Origin: Acinetobacter towneri DSM 14962 = CIP 107472
GTDB taxonomy: Bacteria; Pseudomonadota; Gammaproteobacteria; Pseudomonadales; Moraxellaceae
Direction of reading: 5' to 3'
Length of the DNA: 39,533 nucleotides
Assembly: GCF_000368785.1 (NCBI RefSeq)
Contig: NZ_KB849679.1
Span: 6,263 to 45,795, forward strand
A program made the translations under genes and the position numbers. The notes beneath the pieces were generated by a model. That model did not search any database, was not told the DNA's origin, and saw only the letters and a list, made by a program, of their open reading frames with translations. Shown here piece by piece: positions 1 to 9,949 of the stretch (position 1 is the stretch's first letter; each line of letters begins with the position of its first letter).

Positions 1-282
1 TTTATTACTGACACGCCATTTTAGTTTTGCTTTTTTGAACTGCTTGCGTCTTGTGACCAATTCTTCTGTCACTGCCTGAATAGTTTGACTGTGCAAGTTG
101 CATTCTTTCGATGTGCCTTTCGTGTATTTTGCAATGTCGTATGCTGAAAAGAATTGTTGTTTACGTTGTAGATGCTTAAAACACAAATCATTGACATAAT
201 TCCAGACAAAATTTACTTCGGATGCTAACTGATTTAGCACCTTGCAATGTTTGTCTTTTATGCGTAATTTGAGTGTCTTCAT
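1..282 (-). CDS. tnpB: IS200/IS605-family TnpB (OrfB), N-terminal part, truncated by window edge
   Basis: The reverse strand is open from an ATG at 282 to the window edge, giving 94 residues that begin MKTLKLRIKDKH and contain VNFVWNYVNDL, FSAYDIAKYT and a basic stretch RRKQFKKAKLKWR. This matches the N-terminal domain of TnpB/OrfB proteins of IS200/IS605 transposons as I know them. TnpB is an RNA-guided DNA endonuclease that works with an omega RNA and promotes element retention; its RuvC-like residues would lie off the window. No tnpA is visible. A structured segment that looks like the 3' end of an omega RNA lies just upstream (371-412). Whether the full gene is intact cannot be seen. Confidence 0.85.
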   Translation of the reverse strand, partial: MKTLKLRIKDKHCKVLNQLASEVNFVWNYVNDLCFKHLQRKQQFFSAYDIAKYTKGTSKECNLHSQTIQAVTEELVTRRKQFKKAKLKWRVSNK

Positions 283-335
283 CCAATTATTTTAACAGTA
301 TTTTTCTTAATAGTGACTATAGTACAAGTATTTAA

Positions 336-412
336 AACGACATTTCGTGTCGTTCATATGGTTTACTCCAGTCGCTTATATCCTCGTGCTGAACCACGAG
401 GTTTTTCGCTCC
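336..412 (-). mobile_element. IS200/IS605-like end structure upstream of tnpB (two hairpins)
   Basis: Reading the minus strand there are two parts. At 371-412: GGAGCGAAAAAC, a stem CCTCGTG/CACGAGG around a TTCA-containing loop, then ATATAAGCGAC. At 337-353: a second hairpin ACGACA-loop-TGTCGT. The same two parts with the same flanking blocks recur at 39460-39518, where the first stem has a different sequence but still pairs. The first part resembles the right-end/omega-RNA tail of IS605-type elements, yet here it sits 5' of tnpB. It could be the left end of this element, the right end of a lost neighbour, or a regulatory RNA. Confidence 0.6.
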
Positions 413-418
413 AGTGGA

Positions 419-440
419 TAAAAAAACCTAGAAATCTAGG
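419..440 (-). terminator. Short hairpin with T-run at the MITE edge
   Basis: On the minus strand the palindrome CCTAGATTTCTAGG (427-440) is followed by seven T residues. It could end leftward transcripts from the AdeT-like gene. Two bases of one arm (439-440) come from the end of the MITE-like element, so the hairpin straddles the junction. Confidence 0.4.
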
Positions 441-718
441 GTCTGTTGATACTTCGTCTATATTTGCGACGTGAGAGATATATCTCGCAAGGTTTTTTAG
501 CTGATATAAGGCATGAGGCAGGAAATTTAGTCATTCTAAATGACTGACTCATAACGCAATAGCAGCAAAAAATATGCTCGTTCCGAAGGACTGTGGCTAA
601 AACTTTCTCAGATTGCGTTATGAAACTTGGCAATAGACCCACTATTCCCTACGTTTCATGCCTGATCTGCTCAGTTTTAGCCTACAGCGCAAGCCATTTA
701 TGAAATATCAACAGACCC
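439..718. mobile_element. MITE-like element, 280 bp, with near-perfect terminal inverted repeats
   Basis: The ends are GGGTCTGTTGATACTTC on the left and the complement of GGGTCTGTTGATATTTC on the right, inverted with one mismatch over 17 bases. Inside are further inverted pairs (ATAACGCAAT near 551 against ATTGCGTTAT near 612), so the whole unit can fold into a long imperfect hairpin. There is no credible coding sequence; the 68-residue frame inside has no recognisable features. I see no target-site duplication. It sits in the 3' flank of the AdeT-like gene. The parent transposase family is not known to me. Confidence 0.7.
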
Positions 719-741
719 TCGGCTTTTTATTAAAAATCAAT

Positions 742-1758
742 CTATTCACCACCAAGTGAACATTCAAAATTGGTTTTTTCGACAGAACAACGAGCGCGTT
801 TTAACACACTCATCATGGCAGGGTCATAAATACCGCGTTTGGTCATATCCATACGTCCATCACGTAGCATTTTTTGATATTTAGTTTTATCTTCTGCGCT
901 CAAGTTCATTTTATATTTGGCTGGAATTTCACCTTCTAAACGATTAATCATACTCATCGCTTTAGGCAGATTTTTTACAAACCAATCTCGTGATTTTTGC
1001 CCAAAGCCCGCAGGGAATTGTTCAGGGCGAATCACAAAGTCTGCGGTCACTTGTAATACAGGGAAGTTAAACATCGCCCCGTTATTGCCTAAACCCTTGT
1101 AGATTTCTAAAGGTTTGTACGCATAGGCAGGCGCACCGACCATATCGACCTGACCATTGTTAAATTTCGCCACAAAGTTAGATACATCAGAAATGACAGC
1201 TTGCGCACCTACACGCTGCACCATAATTTTTTGTGCATCGTCATAGCCCAATACCGCAAACTTTTTCCCTGCTGCTTTTTCAATCGAGCTGATGTTCTTG
1301 TCGCGCACAAAAATAAAGGCCGAACCTAAAGGTGAAATACCCGCAACTTCATATTTCTTGCCACCTAAATTGGTAACCATTTTCGCTGCATTACGTTGAT
1401 CTAAAGCAAAGCTGATGGCACGTTGTGCAATCGCATTACTTGGCGCACCACCTAAAGCATCAATCGAGCCTGCAAATTTATTGTATTGGCGAGCACGCAT
1501 GGCGGTCATAAATACCCCATCACATTTGCCTGCTTTAAAATCATTGTCTGCGACAGCTTCATCCTGACGTGGAATTAAATTGACTTCTGCACCCCAGCCT
1601 TTTGCTGCTAGCGCCCACTCTTGTGCCATCTGAAAAGATTCACCTGACTTACCCAGTAAGTCAAAGACACATACATCTACTTTTGCTGCTTGCGCCTGAG
1701 CACTGAAACCGATCGCTGCGAATGCTGTCAATGTTGCGCTGACCCATATTTTTTTCAT
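742..1758 (-). CDS. AdeT-like periplasmic solute-binding protein
   Basis: A 338-residue protein beginning MKKIWVSATLTAFAAIG, a clear Sec signal peptide ending near AQAQA at residue 24, so the mature protein is periplasmic. The body (VCVFDLLGKSGE, GGKKYEVAGISPLG, NGQVDMVGAPAYAYKPLEIY) matches a family of putative solute-binding proteins often called AdeT1/AdeT2 in Acinetobacter. That name once linked it to RND aminoglycoside efflux, but nothing here looks like a pump: there is one N-terminal hydrophobic segment and no transport domain. The ligand is unknown. I chose the ATG at 1758 over an upstream start (1812) because it directly precedes the signal peptide and has AGAAGGA before it. A C-terminal cysteine pair is present. 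No permease or ATPase gene is adjacent. Confidence 0.88.
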   Translation of the reverse strand: MKKIWVSATLTAFAAIGFSAQAQAAKVDVCVFDLLGKSGESFQMAQEWALAAKGWGAEVNLIPRQDEAVADNDFKAGKCDGVFMTAMRARQYNKFAGSIDALGGAPSNAIAQRAISFALDQRNAAKMVTNLGGKKYEVAGISPLGSAFIFVRDKNISSIEKAAGKKFAVLGYDDAQKIMVQRVGAQAVISDVSNFVAKFNNGQVDMVGAPAYAYKPLEIYKGLGNNGAMFNFPVLQVTADFVIRPEQFPAGFGQKSRDWFVKNLPKAMSMINRLEGEIPAKYKMNLSAEDKTKYQKMLRDGRMDMTKRGIYDPAMMSVLKRARCSVEKTNFECSLGGE

Positions 1759-2085
1759 TGTTTCTATCCTTCTACAGATTTTTTTATTTTTGAGTGTCCG
1801 TACACGAAACAAATATTAAGCAAGTTCAAATTAAAAAAATAGAGCATTTACTCGAATTTCATCTGTCAATTCTGCCAAAACCTTATACTGCCTTATTTAA
1901 GCGATCATTTTTATTTCATAATTCACTTATATTTTATAGATTTAGATCAAAATAAAGATCATTTCCAACATGCACGTATTTTGTGCTTGTTTACAAAGTC
2001 ATAAAAAAAGCCTGTTGTTAGATCATAATTTTTAAACATCACAAGAGAGATTTTTCGCAAATCACAAATAAAACTGGGCTTATTT

Positions 2086-2113
2086 TTGTTTTCTGGTGGG
2101 CTTCCATTAGAAT
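2086..2113 (+). promoter_or_regulatory. Possible sigma-70 promoter of the ABC-F gene
   Basis: TTGTTT at 2086-2091 and TAGAAT at 2108-2113 are separated by 16 bases and lie 33 bases before the ATG at 2146. The rest of the 1759-2145 gap is AT-rich and should hold the divergent promoter of the AdeT-like gene, which I could not place. Confidence 0.4.
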
Positions 2114-2145
2114 ATGCCCAACTTTTGTTGTGACCAGTAAACACC

Positions 2146-4086
2146 ATGATTCAACTTGACCAAGTTTCTTTACGCCGCGGTGGACGTGTTTTATTTCAAA
2201 AAGCGTCTATGCAAATCCATCCAGGCTGGAAAGTCGGTCTTACAGGTGTCAATGGTGCAGGAAAATCCAGTTTATTTGCTGCGCTTTTAGGTAGTTTAAC
2301 CCCAGACGAAGGTACGTTGAGCCGTCCGCAAGGCTGGACTGTGGCGCACATGGCACAGGAAGTTAAAGCATTGGATTTGCCTGCGATTGATTTTGTGCTG
2401 TCGGGTGATGAAGAATACTGGAGCATTCAACAACAACTGCAACATCCTGAACAATTAAATAATGACCAACTTGCACATTTGCATGGTCGTTTTGATGAAA
2501 TTCATGGCTATACCGCACCCGCCAAAGCCGCACAACTGATGGCAGGTTTAGGTTTTATGGAACATCAAAACAGCTTGGCGGTCAGTAGTTTTTCTGGTGG
2601 ATGGCGCATGCGTTTAAATTTGGCGCGTACCTTAATGAGTCGCTCCGAATTATTATTACTGGACGAACCAACCAACCACTTAGACTTAGATGCAATTTTA
2701 TGGTTAGAAGACTGGCTTAAAGCCTATGCGGGAACTTTGGTGCTGATTTCCCATGACCGTGATTTTTTAGATGCCATTACCGATCATATTTTACATATTG
2801 AAAATAGTGAACTGACTTTATATACAGGCAATTATTCAACCTTTGAAACCACACGCAGTGAACGCTTGGCACAACATCAACAAGCGTATGAAAAACAATT
2901 AGAAACCCGTGCACATTTACAAAAATATATTGATCGTTTTAAAGCCAAAGCCACCAAAGCACGGCAGGCACAAAGCCGTATCAAGCAATTGGAACGCATG
3001 CAATTGCTTGCCCCTGCGCATGTAGATACACCATTTACCTTTAGTTTCCGTGAACCGACCAAAATGAGCTCACCCTTACTGACCTTGGAACAAGTCAGCA
3101 TTGGTTATGCAGACAAAGTGATTGCCAGCAAAATTAACCTACAAATTACCCCGACCAGTCGTATTGGTTTATTGGGGATGAACGGCGCAGGTAAATCGAC
3201 CTTAATTAAATCCTTAGTGGGTGAATTGGCGTTATTGGCAGGTACTCGCAAAGCCTCAGAATTACTCAATATTGGCTATTTTGCACAGCATCAAATGGAT
3301 GCTTTGGATGATAGCGCCAGCCCGATGCTACAACTGGCACGCATTGCCGATAAAAAAATCAGCGAAGCCACTTTACGCGCCTTTTTAGGCAGTTTTGGTT
3401 TTAGTGGCGAACGTATGGACACGCCTTGTGAAAGTTTTTCAGGAGGTGAACGTGCACGTTTGGCTTTGGCTTTAATTGTCTGGCAACGTCCTAACGTACT
3501 GATTCTGGACGAACCGACCAACCATTTAGACTTAGATATGCGACATGCCTTAACCATGGCATTACAGGATTATGAAGGTGCAGTGGTATTGGTGTCACAC
3601 GAACGTCAATTAATTGCCAGTGTCTGCGATGACTTACTCTTGGTTCATGCAGGACAATGCACAGAATTTGAAGGCGATTTACAAGATTATGCCCAATGGT
3701 TACGCCAAGCTCGTGCAGACATGCTTAAGCAAGGTACATCCAACACAGCTCCATCCAATCCAAGTCCAGTGGTTGAGAACAAGACTAACCTAGTCAAAGT
3801 AGATAAAGAAGCTCAACGCAAACTGGCAGCACAACGCCGTGAACAAACTCGCCCTATTCGTAAAAATATTGAAAAATACGAAGCGCAAATTGAAAAAATT
3901 CAACCGCGTCTGACTGAAATTGAAACCGAACTGGCAGATCCTGCCCTTTACGATACCAACCGTAAAGATGATTTGCTCAAACTCATGAATGAGCAAAATG
4001 ATCTGAAAACCAAATTGGCGCAGGCAGAAGAACAAATGCTTGAATTGATGATGGAATTGGAAGAACTCGAAAGTAGCTTTGAATAG
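2146..4086 (+). CDS. yheS: ABC-F family ATPase, YheS type
   Basis: A 646-residue soluble protein with two ABC ATPase domains and no membrane segments, the ABC-F layout. Walker A motifs are at residues 34-41 (GVNGAGKS) and 344-352 (GMNGAGKST). Signature motifs FSGGWRMRL and FSGGERARL precede Walker B/D-loop blocks LDEPTNHLD at about 172 and 454. The linker between the domains is basic and helical (YIDRFKAKATKARQAQSR), as in ABC-F proteins that reach into the ribosomal E site. The C-terminal 110 residues are a charged coiled coil. Residue-level similarity to E. coli YheS runs through the whole length. Known members act on translating ribosomes; which stalls this one relieves cannot be told from sequence. 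It has no obvious operon partner. Confidence 0.92.
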   Translation: MIQLDQVSLRRGGRVLFQKASMQIHPGWKVGLTGVNGAGKSSLFAALLGSLTPDEGTLSRPQGWTVAHMAQEVKALDLPAIDFVLSGDEEYWSIQQQLQHPEQLNNDQLAHLHGRFDEIHGYTAPAKAAQLMAGLGFMEHQNSLAVSSFSGGWRMRLNLARTLMSRSELLLLDEPTNHLDLDAILWLEDWLKAYAGTLVLISHDRDFLDAITDHILHIENSELTLYTGNYSTFETTRSERLAQHQQAYEKQLETRAHLQKYIDRFKAKATKARQAQSRIKQLERMQLLAPAHVDTPFTFSFREPTKMSSPLLTLEQVSIGYADKVIASKINLQITPTSRIGLLGMNGAGKSTLIKSLVGELALLAGTRKASELLNIGYFAQHQMDALDDSASPMLQLARIADKKISEATLRAFLGSFGFSGERMDTPCESFSGGERARLALALIVWQRPNVLILDEPTNHLDLDMRHALTMALQDYEGAVVLVSHERQLIASVCDDLLLVHAGQCTEFEGDLQDYAQWLRQARADMLKQGTSNTAPSNPSPVVENKTNLVKVDKEAQRKLAAQRREQTRPIRKNIEKYEAQIEKIQPRLTEIETELADPALYDTNRKDDLLKLMNEQNDLKTKLAQAEEQMLELMMELEELESSFE

Positions 4087-4093
4087 CCATACC

Positions 4094-4135
4094 GATGAGA
4101 TTTTAACGCTATGCTAAATAGGGTTAAATCTCATC
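4094..4135 (+). terminator. Hairpin after yheS
   Basis: GATGAGATTTTAAC (4094-4107) pairs with GTTAAATCTCATC (4123-4135) with one bulge. The tail is AT-rich but not a true T-run, so it may be a weak or Rho-assisted stop. Confidence 0.45.
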
Positions 4136-4351
4136 ATATTTCGTAGAATATGCATTGTGTATGTTCCATACTTATAAGACACATTCGTAATAGTTTTAAT
4201 CTTTAGTTTATCTTCACAACAACCACGTAAAGAAATTTAAGTCACTCTCTGCGTTTGTTTATTTTTACTTATCAATCTTGCACCACAGCATAGTTGTATG
4301 ACACCCCCCACCCTGAATAAAAGTAAGACAGCATAGCTACCAAGCAAGAAG

Positions 4352-4456
4352 TTTTGAATTTAAAAATCACACTGAGTTTTAAATTCAAAATCTACAATTT
4401 AAAAGCAAAAACTTAGTTATCCACAACTCAAACTAACTGTTATTTTAAATTCAAAA
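4352..4456. repeat. AT-rich quasi-palindrome repeats with one DnaA box (locus A)
   Basis: Three copies of a 14-base motif lie at 4352-4365 (TTTTGAATTTAAAA), 4377-4390 and 4443-4456 (both TTTTAAATTCAAAA, the reverse complement), plus a partial copy near 4397. An exact DnaA box TTATCCACA lies among them at 4417-4425. The same motif occurs in oriC and in the 30.3 kb array. The rest of the 4087-4536 gap holds the yheS hairpin and nothing else I recognise. Confidence 0.75.
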
Positions 4457-4536
4457 CTCTAATTAAAGCCAAATCAATCCATTCTTTCATGGTTATTTTG
4501 AGTCATTGAATCTCAGTGATTCACAGAAAATCGCTG

Positions 4537-4899
4537 CTACTCGGCAGTAATTTTTGCTTTGCTAATACATAATTCTTGTATTTTCCAGCCCTGAATATAG
4601 CGCCAAATTTCTTGAATATACCCTTGATCATCCGCCAAACCAATTTGAATCCGACAGTTAACCTGCTCACGATCAAACTCATATTCTTCTAATTCAACAT
4701 TCGGTTTGATCGGTTTCCAGACACCATTATTCACTGCATGCTGAATGTTGGCATAACGTGTTTCACGATTTTCCACACGTGATTCTGCCGTATAAACGAC
4801 TTTAAAATCTTCATCTTCATAGTGTGCTAACAGCTCCACATTGCCAGTAAAAAAAGCATTCACCCATGCATCACGTGCTTGTTCTAATTGATTATCCAT
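4537..4899 (-). CDS. SnoaL/NTF2-like small protein
   Basis: A 120-residue soluble protein without signal peptide. The pattern of an N-terminal helix (QARDAWVNAFFTGNVELLAHYEDEDFKVVY), a middle ARYANIQH-like segment and late strands ending IWRYIQGWKIQELCISKAKI is that of the SnoaL/DUF4440 NTF2-like fold, a cone-shaped barrel used by small enzymes and binding proteins. I cannot name a substrate or confirm catalytic residues. The ATG at 4899 has AGGAGA upstream. The gene is transcribed in the same direction as gyrB but lies beyond the gyrB terminator, so it is probably a separate unit. Confidence 0.7.
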   Translation of the reverse strand: MDNQLEQARDAWVNAFFTGNVELLAHYEDEDFKVVYTAESRVENRETRYANIQHAVNNGVWKPIKPNVELEEYEFDREQVNCRIQIGLADDQGYIQEIWRYIQGWKIQELCISKAKITAE

Positions 4900-5010
4900 C
4901 TTAATGATTCTCCTATATTTTTGGCTTAATGTAGCTCAGCATGACAGAACAATAAGTCAGTTTTATAAAAGTTATTTGGATGAATCACGACAACAACAAA
5001 AGCCAAACAT

Positions 5011-5034
5011 AAAAAAGCACTCCGTAGAGTGCTT
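5011..5034 (-). terminator. gyrB terminator
   Basis: On the minus strand AGCACTC pairs with GAGTGCT across TACG, followed by six T residues, 26 bases after the gyrB stop codon. Confidence 0.8.
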
Positions 5035-5060
5035 ATGGTTATGCGGATGATTTGGACGAA

Positions 5061-7538
<2,478 letters not shown>

Positions 7539-7572
7539 CTAGTGAAAAATAGGTCTATCCAAAGATAAAAAA

Positions 7573-8655
7573 TTATTGCTCAACAGCCTGCACCGTTCCG
7601 TGATCGACCTGAAATAAGCGATAAGGAATCGACAACGCTTGTAAGTGTTGTTGCACGGATTGATGATCTAAAGTGGTAATAAAAACTTGACTACCCAATT
7701 GGCTTAATCGTTCAATTAAACGTTGTTGTGCGCTTAAATCTAATTCTGCTGTCAGATCATCTAATAATACCACAGTTTCCTTATTAGACGCATGCAGCAT
7801 TGCAATCTGTGACAGTTTTAATGCCATAATCAATAGCTTTTTCTGCCCACGTGACAGCACCACATCGGCATCGCCCATTGGGGTTTTTAAGCGTAAATCG
7901 GCGCGGTGTGGCCCATATTCGGTATAGCGACGTTCCACATCTTTTTGATGATAATTGCACAGATCATTCAACAAGCCTGTTTCGGTATGAAAGCCTGCGC
8001 TGTATTCCAGACTAATGTGTAAATCAGGCAATAAATACTGTAAATCTTGTGCAAAAAATTGCTGCCATTGTTCCACCGTTCCCAAACGCTGCCGATGCAA
8101 AATCTCACCATAATCACTGAGCATTTTGTTCCACGGTTCCAAGTCCGACAGACTTAAATGTCGCTGTGATTTAAGCAAACTATTACGTTGTTTTAAGGCA
8201 CGTGAATAATATTGCCAAGCGTGATAAAACTCTGGTTCCACGTGGAACATCAACCAGTCCAACAGTTGCCGTCGTGGTTTTGCACCATGGTCAATAATAT
8301 CGGTACTGAGTGGATCAATATGTTGTAAAGGCAGAATTTTAGCCAATTGCCCTTGGGTCGCAACAGGGTCGCCATTGACCTTAATCAACTGCTCACCCGA
8401 TGCCATTTTTTGCATGCCAATTTTTTCAGTCAATGACTGAGCAAATACAATCGCATCTTGGCTACTGTTCTGAATGTAATTTTTAGGAATATGGGTGCGA
8501 AAAGAACGCCCTGTCGCCAATAAATGAATCGCTTCTAAAATCGAGGTTTTACCCGAACCATTTTGCCCATAAAAGACGTTAAACGGCTGCAACTCATGAA
8601 GTGCAACCGCTTTTAAGTTCCGAACACGCTCGATATGTAAACGCGTAATATGCAT
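7573..8655 (-). CDS. recF: DNA replication and repair protein RecF
   Basis: A 360-residue SMC-like ATPase that helps load RecA at single-strand gaps with RecO and RecR. Walker A is GQNGSGKT (residues 30-37). The signature [12 protein letters not shown] and the Walker B region [12 protein letters not shown] are in the C-terminal half, followed by QVFITTLD. Length and motif order fit the family. The start at 8655 gives the standard N-terminus [15 protein letters not shown]. It lies 37 bases after dnaN and 43 before gyrB in the same direction, so it is probably cotranscribed. A parS-like 16-mer is embedded in the codons for FHVEP near residue 136. Confidence 0.97.
   Translation of the reverse strand: MHITRLHIERVRNLKAVALHELQPFNVFYGQNGSGKTSILEAIHLLATGRSFRTHIPKNYIQNSSQDAIVFAQSLTEKIGMQKMASGEQLIKVNGDPVATQGQLAKILPLQHIDPLSTDIIDHGAKPRRQLLDWLMFHVEPEFYHAWQYYSRALKQRNSLLKSQRHLSLSDLEPWNKMLSDYGEILHRQRLGTVEQWQQFFAQDLQYLLPDLHISLEYSAGFHTETGLLNDLCNYHQKDVERRYTEYGPHRADLRLKTPMGDADVVLSRGQKKLLIMALKLSQIAMLHASNKETVVLLDDLTAELDLSAQQRLIERLSQLGSQVFITTLDHQSVQQHLQALSIPYRLFQVDHGTVQAVEQ
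8234..8249. promoter_or_regulatory. parS-like ParB-binding site 1 (inside recF)
   Basis: GGTTCCACGTGGAACA is a near-perfect palindrome. Its reverse complement, TGTTCCACGTGGAACC, is to my knowledge identical to a Pseudomonas chromosomal parS. It lies about 3.3 kb from oriC. Confidence 0.75.
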
Positions 8656-8692
8656 GATTCAGCTAGATTTAATCTTGAAATAAACCGCTCAC

Positions 8693-9841
8693 TTAAACAC
8701 GCATTGGCATCACAACATAGGTTTGATCTTGATGTGCTGGATCTTGTACCAATACCGATTGATTGGCTTCGGTCATGGTCATCGATACATCATCGCCATC
8801 CAATGCCCCTAATACGTCCAATAAATACTGTGCGTTAAATGACATTTCTAACGGCGAATCGGCATATTGAATCGCTAAATCTTCAATTGCTTCATCTTGT
8901 TCTGGGTTATTGGCACGTAATTGCAAGGTGTCCGCACTAAAATTCAGGAATACGCCACGCAATTTTTCATTACTTAAAATCGCCACACGCTGTAAAGATT
9001 GTTTAAATACATCATGCGCGATCAGCACGTTTTTATCACCACCACGTGGAATCACACGGCGATAATCTGGGAACTTACCATCAATTAATTTAGTGGTAAA
9101 ACGCACGGTAATTTCTGCTTGTTCTTTGTCACGGCTTGGGGTGCGAATGGTCACATTCAGCAATTCACGCCCAATTAAAAGTGCCAGTTGTTCATCTTCA
9201 ATGCTCAGCAAACGCTGCAATTCAGCCACAGCTTTACGCGGCACAATGGCTTGAATTAATTGAGTAGCTGTCGAAGATGCCGCTGTTTCACACAAGGCCA
9301 AACGGTGACCATCTGTGGTCACAGCACGTAATTGGTTTTCATCAATTTCTAACAAAGTACCCGTTAAATAAAAGCGTACATCCTGCACTGCCATCGCAAA
9401 CGCAGTTTTTTCAAACAAACGCTTCAGCTCACGCTCAGTAACCGTCACTTGCGTACCTTGAGCATTTTCTGTAGCCAATAATGGATAATCTTCCGCAGGC
9501 AAAGTACCTAATACAAAGCGGCTATTGCCCGATTTTAAAATACAGCGCTGATCTTCAGTGATTTGCAAATCAATCAAAGCTGCGCTTGGTAAAGATTTAC
9601 AAATATCCATCAGTTTACGTGCAGGCACTGTAGTTTCCCCTGCCTGTAAACATGCCCCTTCAGTCAGATTCGTACTGGCAACCAATTCCACTTCCAAGTC
9701 CGAACCAGTAATGGTTAAGGCTTGCTCAGTCACCTGAACTTTGACATTGGATAAAATATTTAAGGTATGGCGACGTTCAACCGCTCCTACGACATGTGAC
9801 AGAACATTCAGTAAGCTTTCTTTCGCGATTTTTAAACGCAC
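8693..9841 (-). CDS. dnaN: DNA polymerase III sliding clamp (beta subunit)
   Basis: A 382-residue protein forming the ring-shaped dimer that tethers DNA polymerase III to DNA. The three repeated clamp domains are visible: RLKIAKESLLNVLSHVVGAVE at the start, GGDKNVLIAHDVFKQSL in the middle third, and the conserved C-terminal TYVVMPMRV. I place the start at a GTG at 9841, which has AGAGGA eight bases upstream and gives the family's usual length and N-terminus; an in-frame TTG at 9859 would add six residues and lacks such a site. It follows dnaA by 108 bases and precedes recF by 37. Confidence 0.97.
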   Translation of the reverse strand: MRLKIAKESLLNVLSHVVGAVERRHTLNILSNVKVQVTEQALTITGSDLEVELVASTNLTEGACLQAGETTVPARKLMDICKSLPSAALIDLQITEDQRCILKSGNSRFVLGTLPAEDYPLLATENAQGTQVTVTERELKRLFEKTAFAMAVQDVRFYLTGTLLEIDENQLRAVTTDGHRLALCETAASSTATQLIQAIVPRKAVAELQRLLSIEDEQLALLIGRELLNVTIRTPSRDKEQAEITVRFTTKLIDGKFPDYRRVIPRGGDKNVLIAHDVFKQSLQRVAILSNEKLRGVFLNFSADTLQLRANNPEQDEAIEDLAIQYADSPLEMSFNAQYLLDVLGALDGDDVSMTMTEANQSVLVQDPAHQDQTYVVMPMRV

Positions 9842-9949
9842 GGTACATTCCTCTAACAACTGAAGATTGGAGTATAAAATAGGTTTTTTAGCAGTGTACT
9901 ATGCGGCAAAAGCTGCCGCATGGCAAGAACAGAATTTGAGCAAATTCGG

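Noticed and set aside
436..642. 68-residue frame inside the MITE-like element
   Set aside because: It lies within a hairpin-forming element, has no ribosome site and no recognisable protein features.
9030..9050. CCACGTGG core in dnaN as parS
   Set aside because: Only the central eight bases fit; the outer arms do not match.
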